A stretch of DNA of 10,562 nt from an uncultured Collinsella sp. (GTDB taxonomy: Bacteria > Actinomycetota > Coriobacteriia > Coriobacteriales > Coriobacteriaceae): contig CALGZY010000206.1 in assembly GCA_937934355.1 (NCBI GenBank), positions 1 through 10,562 of the forward strand, read 5' to 3'. Position numbers and translations under genes: made by a program. The notes under the pieces are model-generated. The model saw nothing but the letters and a program-made list of their open reading frames with translations. It did not search any database and was not told the origin of the DNA. Below are positions 6,061 to 10,562 of this stretch, piece by piece (within the stretch, counting starts at the first letter, position 1; each line of letters starts with the position of its first letter).

Positions 6061-6873
6061 ATGACAGCTATCGATCGAACGCGGGCTGCCGCGGCCTTCA
6101 AGACCTACACCGATGCCTACGATGCCGCTAATCCGCGTATCGCGCTCAAAATCGTGCATACGTACCATGTTGCCGAGGCATGCGATGCCGTGGCGCGCGA
6201 ACAGGGCTGGTCACCGCAGGACATTGACCTAGCGTGGCTTTGCGGCCTGCTGCACGATATAGGTCGCTTTGAACAGCTGCGACGCTGGGACACGTTTAAG
6301 GATGCCGAGAGCATGAGGCATGCGGCGTTGGGCGTCGAGGCTCTCTTTGGCGAGAATCCCGCCGATGCACCCGCCGTAACGAGCATCCGCGACTTTATCG
6401 ATGACCCGGCAGAAGATGAGCTCATCCGAGCGAGCATTGCCTATCACAGCGATTTCCGCCTACCCGCGCAGCTCGACGTGCGCACGCGGAGCTTCTGCGA
6501 TATCGTGCGCGATGGTGACAAGATCGACATTATGCGCACCATCGCCGACAGCACCGTCGAGACCATCCTTAAGGTGGATGAGGACGCATTTCTCGCCAGC
6601 CACTTCTCGGTACCGACGCTTGCCGCCTTTGCCGAACACCGCTGCGTCGCACGCGATGAACGCGATGAGCCGGCCGACTACTTGGTGGGGCTCATCTGCT
6701 TTATGTTTGAGCTCGTCTATCCGGCAAGCCGCGCGCTGGCGCGCAAACAGGGCGATATCTACCGCCTGCTCGACGCGCCCTTTGGTATCGTGCGGTCCTT
6801 TACCGATCCCGCCACGCAAGCGACCTGGGAACGCCTAAAGAAAGAGATGCGAGCCTGGCTGGCCGACGCCTAG
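6061..6873 (+). CDS. HD-domain phosphohydrolase
   Basis: Soluble cytoplasmic protein of 270 residues with an HD metal-dependent phosphohydrolase fold; members hydrolyse nucleotides, cyclic nucleotides or other phosphates, and the substrate here is unknown. Visible metal-site residues are His36 (VHTYHVAEA), the His65-Asp66 doublet in LCGLLHDIGRFEQ, His86 (AESMRHAALG), His128 (ASIAYHSDF) and the Asp152-Lys153-x-Asp155 segment (DGDKID). This H...HD...H...H...D order fits an HD domain over residues 30-160. The C-terminal ~110 residues (with LICFMFELVYPASRALA) form a helical extension that I do not recognise as a named domain. The start is firm: AGGAAG stands 5 bases before the ATG. Its stop overlaps the stop of convergent etfA by four bases, so no intergenic terminator exists here. 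It has no functional link to its neighbours that I can see. Confidence 0.9.
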   Translation: MTAIDRTRAAAAFKTYTDAYDAANPRIALKIVHTYHVAEACDAVAREQGWSPQDIDLAWLCGLLHDIGRFEQLRRWDTFKDAESMRHAALGVEALFGENPADAPAVTSIRDFIDDPAEDELIRASIAYHSDFRLPAQLDVRTRSFCDIVRDGDKIDIMRTIADSTVETILKVDEDAFLASHFSVPTLAAFAEHRCVARDERDEPADYLVGLICFMFELVYPASRALARKQGDIYRLLDAPFGIVRSFTDPATQATWERLKKEMRAWLADA

Positions 6874-8075
6874 CGCTCGAGCTGGGCCAGCAGCTCCTCA
6901 ACGACCTCGACGGCGTCGCCGACAACCTTGTACTGGGCGGCGCCAAAGATGGGGGCATCCGGGTCCTCATTGATGGCGATAATGCACTCCGCCCCACCGA
7001 TACCGGCAAGATGCTGAATGGCACCCGAGACACCAATGCTCACGAGGAGCTTGGGTGAAACCGACACGCCCGTCTGGCCAATCTGGTGGCGATACTCCAG
7101 CCAGCCCGCCTCCACGACGGGTCGCGTGCAGCCGAGCTCGGCACCCAGGGCTTCGGCGAGCTTTCGCATCAAGGGTAGGTTTTTCTTGGAGCCAATACCG
7201 CGACCCACAACAACTAGACGCTCGGCATCGGCAATCGAAGCCTGCTGGCCCCATTCCTCGGCGGGAATCGAAATCTCGACACGAGCCTTGGCGTCTTCCG
7301 CAAGGAATACCTGGGTAATCGTTCCGGAGCGGCTATAGTCAAAGTCGGGCGCCTTAAAGATGCCGGGGCGCACCGTTGCCATCTGAGGACGGTGGTTGGG
7401 GCAAATGATGGTGGCCATCAAGTTGCCGCCAAACGCCGGACGCGTCTGTTGCAGCAGGCCCGTCTTCGTATCCATCGAAAGCACGGTGCAGTCGGCCGTA
7501 AGGCCCGTCCGCAGGCGCACGGCAACGCCAGGCGCCAACTCGCGGCCAAAGGCGGTCGCACCGTACAGAATGGCTTCGGGCTTGCGCTCGGCTACCAAAT
7601 CGCAGATGAGGCGAGCATAGACCTCCGCGTCGTTCTGACGCAGGCGCTCGTTACGACAGACCAGAACTTCGTCCGCGCCGGCGCAAACCAGATGCTCCAG
7701 GTCCCCGAGCGAGCCCTCGGGGCCCATGCCGACCAGCGCCACCAGGCGACAGCCGCGTGCATCGGCAAGTTCGCGGCCCTTGCCCATGAGTTCGAAGGCC
7801 ACGGACGCCACGGCATCGTGCTCGTCAGTTTGCACGAAAACCCAAATGTCTCGATATGCGTCAAGGTCTACCGCACCGGTAGCCTCATCGCGCTCAATCG
7901 AGATGGCATTGACGGGGCAGGCGTCGACGCACCCGCCGCACAGGATACAGCCGTCGGTTACGTGGGCGCAGCGATTGGGGCGTTCGCCCTCCACCACAAT
8001 ACCGCCCGAGGCGCAGGCGCGAACGCAGCGACCGCAGCCAATGCAGGCTTCGCTATCGATAATCAGTCCGCTCAT
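6870..8075 (-). CDS. etfA: Electron transfer flavoprotein alpha subunit with N-terminal 2[4Fe-4S] ferredoxin domain (LctC/CarE-like)
   Basis: Alpha subunit of an Etf that carries electrons between a flavin dehydrogenase, NAD(H) and ferredoxin. Residues 1-60 form a bacterial ferredoxin module with both cysteine sets, CIGCGRCVRAC (Cys11/14/17/21) and CILCGGCVDACP (Cys43/46/49/53), enough for two [4Fe-4S] clusters. Residues ~75-260 are the alpha/beta Etf domain. The C-terminal FAD-binding domain shows GRGIG at 291-295, RHQIGQTGVSVSP, SGAIQHLAG at 350-358 and INEDPDAPIFGAAQYKVVGD. The 401-residue length equals a standard EtfA plus the ferredoxin module. The ATG at 8075 directly abuts the etfB TAG with no spacer, and GAGGAG within etfB serves as its ribosome site. 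Such ferredoxin-EtfA fusions occur in electron-bifurcating complexes such as A. woodii lactate dehydrogenase (LctC) and caffeyl-CoA reductase (CarE). Confidence 0.95.
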   Translation of the reverse strand: MSGLIIDSEACIGCGRCVRACASGGIVVEGERPNRCAHVTDGCILCGGCVDACPVNAISIERDEATGAVDLDAYRDIWVFVQTDEHDAVASVAFELMGKGRELADARGCRLVALVGMGPEGSLGDLEHLVCAGADEVLVCRNERLRQNDAEVYARLICDLVAERKPEAILYGATAFGRELAPGVAVRLRTGLTADCTVLSMDTKTGLLQQTRPAFGGNLMATIICPNHRPQMATVRPGIFKAPDFDYSRSGTITQVFLAEDAKARVEISIPAEEWGQQASIADAERLVVVGRGIGSKKNLPLMRKLAEALGAELGCTRPVVEAGWLEYRHQIGQTGVSVSPKLLVSIGVSGAIQHLAGIGGAECIIAINEDPDAPIFGAAQYKVVGDAVEVVEELLAQLER

Positions 8076-8891
8076 CTATGCCATCTCCTCGATAATCTTG
8101 GCGAGTTTTGCCGCCTGCTCGGACGCCGTGCCCTCAACAACCTCGCACGTTTGGTCACGGTCGGGCACAAACGAGCGCACGACCTGCGTCGGCGAACCGG
8201 CAAGACCACAACGAGCGGGATCGGCATGCACATCGGCGGCAGAGACCACGCGTACGTCCGCTTCCTCGGCCGCGCGAATGCCAGCAATACTCGGCATGCG
8301 CAGCTGGCCAATCTCCTTGGCAGTCGTCATCGCGCATGGCATCTCCAGATACACTGTTTCCTCGCCGGCGTCACAGCCATGGACAAGCGCCAGCGAGCCG
8401 CAGGTCGTAAAGCCCGCGCTCTGCACGCAACTCACGTCGGTCACGCAGGGAATCTCAAAGGCTCCGGCAAGCTCGGGACCGATCTGGGCCGTATCGCCGT
8501 CAACTGCCATCTTGCCGCAAATAAGCAGGTCAAAGTCCTCGTCGAGCGCTTCAATGCCGCATTTGAGGGCATAGGTGGTAGCCAAGGTATCGGCACCCGC
8601 AAAGGCGCGATCGGTCAGCAACAGCGCGTCATCGGCGCCGCGAGCGATGCAGTCGCGCAGCAGTGACTCGGTCGCGGGGATGCCCATCGACACCACCGTC
8701 ACGCGCACATCCATGCCAAAGCCGATAAAGTCGTCCTTGAGCGACAGCGCGCATTCCAGAGCGCTTGCATCGAACGGGTTGATGACCGCCTGTTTGCCGT
8801 CACGCACAATCGTATTGGTCTTGGGGTCCATCTTGACCTCAGTGCTTCCCGGCACCGCCTTGACGCACACTACCATATGGAATTCGCTCAT
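8076..8891 (-). CDS. etfB: Electron transfer flavoprotein beta subunit (bifurcating type, LctB-like)
   Basis: Beta subunit of the Etf heterodimer, 271 residues, the usual length. It should bind the FAD at which electrons split or merge, and NAD(H). Family features are MVVCVKAVPGSTEVKMD at the N-terminus, NPFDASALECAL, and MGIPATESLLRDCIARGAD starting at residue 69, followed by LLLTDRAFAGADTLATTYAL. The phosphate-binding DGDTAQIGPELA starts at 131. The last of these, together with the intact FAGADTLATTYAL, is the pattern of bifurcating (FixA/CarD/LctB-like) rather than plain mitochondrial-type EtfB. The ATG at 8891 is preferred (AAAGGGGG about 9 bases upstream), 2 bases after the dehydrogenase stop. 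A GTG at 8897 that overlaps that stop as GTGA is an alternative, adding two residues. It is translationally coupled on both sides. Confidence 0.95.
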   Translation of the reverse strand: MSEFHMVVCVKAVPGSTEVKMDPKTNTIVRDGKQAVINPFDASALECALSLKDDFIGFGMDVRVTVVSMGIPATESLLRDCIARGADDALLLTDRAFAGADTLATTYALKCGIEALDEDFDLLICGKMAVDGDTAQIGPELAGAFEIPCVTDVSCVQSAGFTTCGSLALVHGCDAGEETVYLEMPCAMTTAKEIGQLRMPSIAGIRAAEEADVRVVSAADVHADPARCGLAGSPTQVVRSFVPDRDQTCEVVEGTASEQAAKLAKIIEEMA

Positions 8892-8893
8892 CT

Positions 8894-10495
8894 TCACGCG
8901 CCCCCTTTCTGGACGAGTTCATCCAAGAGCTTCTCCGAAAACAGGTTGCCGCGGCCCAGCTGCCCGGCAGGGTCGAGCTGCAGCTTGAGTCGAGCCGACT
9001 CGACCATGGCCTCGTGGCCGTACATCGTCTCCAAGAAGCCCGCCTTGATCTTGCCGACGCCATGCTCGGCAGAGACGGCGCCACCCATGGCCGTGACCTC
9101 GGCCGCCCACTGGGCAAAGAGCTCGCCGCCGGCGCGGTAATCCTGCGCGTCGCGCGGCAAGATGTTCACATGTAGGTGGTTATTGCCGATGTGTCCCCAG
9201 GCGGCAGACTCAAGACCGCTTTCGGCCAGTGTGCGGCGATAGAGGGCAACGACATCGGCCAGGCGCGCATCGGGCACCGACATGTCCGAACCCAGCTTGG
9301 TAATGGCGGGATCCGTGCGGCGACGCTCGTCGATGAGCATGTTGACACTCTCGGGCACCGCGTGGCGGAAGAATCGCTGGCACTCGCGATCGACCTCGGT
9401 GCGCGCAACCCAGGTCGCGTCGTCGTGGCCGCCCGCAAGCTCCAGTACCCACCCCAAGTGATACAGCTCCTCAGTCGCCTGAACTTCGTCGTCGCAGTCG
9501 AGCTCCACGTAGACACAGACCTTGGCCTCTTTGTCGAGCGCCGGCAGCGAGGCGAACGCGGTCGACTGCTCGCGCTGGCAACGTAGAATATCCAGGGCGC
9601 CAGCGTCGAAGTACTCGATGGCAGCCGCGTGGGACAGGACGGGACGCACAGAATCGGTGAAGGACACGGCCTTGTCTTCGCTGTCAAAGAAACAGCTCAC
9701 ACCCCAAACGACCGCAGGCGCCGCCTGCAGGGCAATCTCGAGCTCGGTGATAACGCCGAGCGTGCCGCAAGCACCGATAAAGAGGTCGATGGCGTCCATT
9801 TCGTCCGCAACGAAATAGCCTGAGGCATTTTTTGTCTTGGGCATGGTATAGCCGGGAAGATCGAGCTCGAGTGTACGGCCCGCTGCCGTCACGAGCGACA
9901 GGTGGCGGCCCTGGGCAAAAGCCTCGCCGCGCTGAAGCTCAAGCAAATCGCCATCAGCCAGTGCGACGTGGAGTCCCGTGATATGTGGGCGCATGGGACC
10001 GTAGGCGTAGCTGCGGGCACCAGAGGCGTTACATGCCGCCATGCCGCCCAGACAGGCAGACGTCTCGGTGGGATCGGTGGGAAAGAACTGCTCGGGGGCC
10101 TCTTGGAACTCCTCGTAGGCCTCAAGCGATGCCTGGTCCCAACCAGCAGTCGGCAGCACCTTCTTGCTCAGCTGCTTGCGCAGCTCCGAGAGCACAACGC
10201 CCGGCTCCACGCGCAGCAGAAATTGGCCTTGTTCATCGCGGCGAAGGCCCAAGTAGCGATTCATACGGGAAGTATTGAGGATATGCCCGCCGTGGGGCAC
10301 GGCACCGGCGGCAAGGCCGGTTCGGGCGCTCTGAACCGTTACCGGGGCACGCTCGGCATGGAGCTTTTCCAAAATGGCACGGACCTCGTCTTCCGTTGTC
10401 GGAAACGAGATGCTCGAGGCCTCGCCCGATGCGCGAGACTCATCGCGACCATACTCTTCGAACTCGTCGGTGAAGGGTTTGATGGTTGCAGACAC
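8894..10495 (-). CDS. FAD-linked 2-hydroxyacid dehydrogenase, probably the lactate dehydrogenase of an Ldh-Etf complex (LctD/GlcD-like)
   Basis: Flavoenzyme of the VAO/GlcD family, 533 residues. The PCMH-type FAD domain covers about 25-215, with TVQSARTGLAAGAVPHGG and TDPTETSACLGGMAACNASG (GGM at 150-152). The FAD-oxidase C-terminal domain covers about 260-525 and keeps the metal/substrate residues His435 and His442 in GHIGNNHLHVN and Glu477-His478 in AEHGVGK. Most relatives have GDGN where this protein has GNNH. It is longer than many GlcD-type enzymes (about 460-480), partly through an insert near 110-140. As the first gene of the operon with etfB and a ferredoxin-etfA, it most likely oxidises lactate to pyruvate and passes electrons to Etf. 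Glycolate or 2-hydroxyglutarate are alternatives. The start is the GTG at 10495, with AAGGGGGAG at 10501-10509 only 5 bases upstream. Confidence 0.88.
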   Translation of the reverse strand: MSATIKPFTDEFEEYGRDESRASGEASSISFPTTEDEVRAILEKLHAERAPVTVQSARTGLAAGAVPHGGHILNTSRMNRYLGLRRDEQGQFLLRVEPGVVLSELRKQLSKKVLPTAGWDQASLEAYEEFQEAPEQFFPTDPTETSACLGGMAACNASGARSYAYGPMRPHITGLHVALADGDLLELQRGEAFAQGRHLSLVTAAGRTLELDLPGYTMPKTKNASGYFVADEMDAIDLFIGACGTLGVITELEIALQAAPAVVWGVSCFFDSEDKAVSFTDSVRPVLSHAAAIEYFDAGALDILRCQREQSTAFASLPALDKEAKVCVYVELDCDDEVQATEELYHLGWVLELAGGHDDATWVARTEVDRECQRFFRHAVPESVNMLIDERRRTDPAITKLGSDMSVPDARLADVVALYRRTLAESGLESAAWGHIGNNHLHVNILPRDAQDYRAGGELFAQWAAEVTAMGGAVSAEHGVGKIKAGFLETMYGHEAMVESARLKLQLDPAGQLGRGNLFSEKLLDELVQKGGA

Positions 10496-10513
10496 GCGAA
10501 CTCCCCCTTTAGC

Positions 10514-10542
10514 TAACTACAGTGTTTGCAGGGAGATGTTAC
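10514..10542 (-). promoter_or_regulatory. Candidate promoter of the dehydrogenase-etfBA operon
   Basis: On the minus strand GTAACA (10537-10542) and TAGTTA (10514-10519) are separated by 17 bases, a plausible but poor -35/-10 pair. They lie just upstream of the strong ribosome site AAGGGGGAG (10501-10509). The -10 lacks the usual final T. An 8-base palindrome CGTCGACG at 10553-10560 lies further upstream at the window edge and might belong to an operator or be chance. Confidence 0.25.
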
Positions 10543-10562
10543 CGCATCGTTTCGTCGACGTG

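Noticed and set aside
6879..6896. Hairpin GAGCTG/CAGCTC just after the HD gene stop as a terminator
   Set aside because: The stem is only 6 bp, there is no T-run, and the sequence is explained as codons of the etfA C-terminus.
7392..8666. A 424-codon plus-strand open frame
   Set aside because: It is antisense to etfA and etfB, which have clear families; its low-complexity Ala/Arg/His-rich translation is a GC-rich shadow.
9902..10516. A 204-codon plus-strand frame opposite the dehydrogenase gene
   Set aside because: It is an antisense shadow of the FAD domain, without ribosome site or recognisable motifs.

Overview
The window is high-GC, densely packed chromosomal DNA with strong AGGA/GGGGG-type ribosome sites. 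The gene set (single-chain purL, azlCD, a lone KdgT-type permease, and a flavin-based lactate-dehydrogenase/Etf operon) suggests an anaerobic gut actinobacterium of the class Coriobacteriia, most likely Collinsella or a close relative. This is inferred from codon style and gene content; no rRNA or other marker is present. I see no tRNA, rRNA, CRISPR array, insertion sequence or prophage gene.

Layout. (1) Plus strand, 1-1206: the 3' part of purL, with the glutaminase domain, closed by a strong intrinsic terminator at 1244-1280. (2) Plus strand, 1306-2241: a 10-TM EamA/DMT exporter whose short leader contains that terminator. (3) 2388-2429: a long bidirectional terminator between the exporter and the convergent diguanylate-cyclase gene. 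(4) Minus strand, 2431-3573: a membrane-anchored GGDEF protein interrupted by one in-frame TAA near its end. (5) Two tandem hairpins (3638-3718), then a minus-strand KdgT-like permease, then the overlapping azlD/azlC pair (4927-5932). (6) Plus strand, 6061-6873: an HD-domain hydrolase divergent from azlC. (7) Minus strand, 10495 down to 6870: a tightly coupled three-gene operon coding for an FAD-linked 2-hydroxyacid dehydrogenase, EtfB, and an EtfA with an N-terminal 2[4Fe-4S] ferredoxin module.

How the genes work together. The three-gene operon has the composition of the Acetobacterium woodii Ldh-EtfAB complex. That complex couples lactate oxidation with NAD+ to simultaneous oxidation of reduced ferredoxin (electron confurcation). 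The ferredoxin module on EtfA and the bifurcating-type EtfB motifs fit this, although the substrate cannot be proved from sequence. The remaining genes are mostly separate transport and signalling units (branched-chain amino acid export, a sugar-acid permease, a DMT exporter) with no visible common pathway.

Most worth a second look: the GGDEF reading frame resumes perfectly after its stop codon and ends exactly at a terminator, so the stop looks like a very recent mutation or a sequence error. Also notable are the Ldh-Etf operon, the shared CTAG stop overlap between the HD gene and etfA, and the terminator lying inside the exporter's leader.
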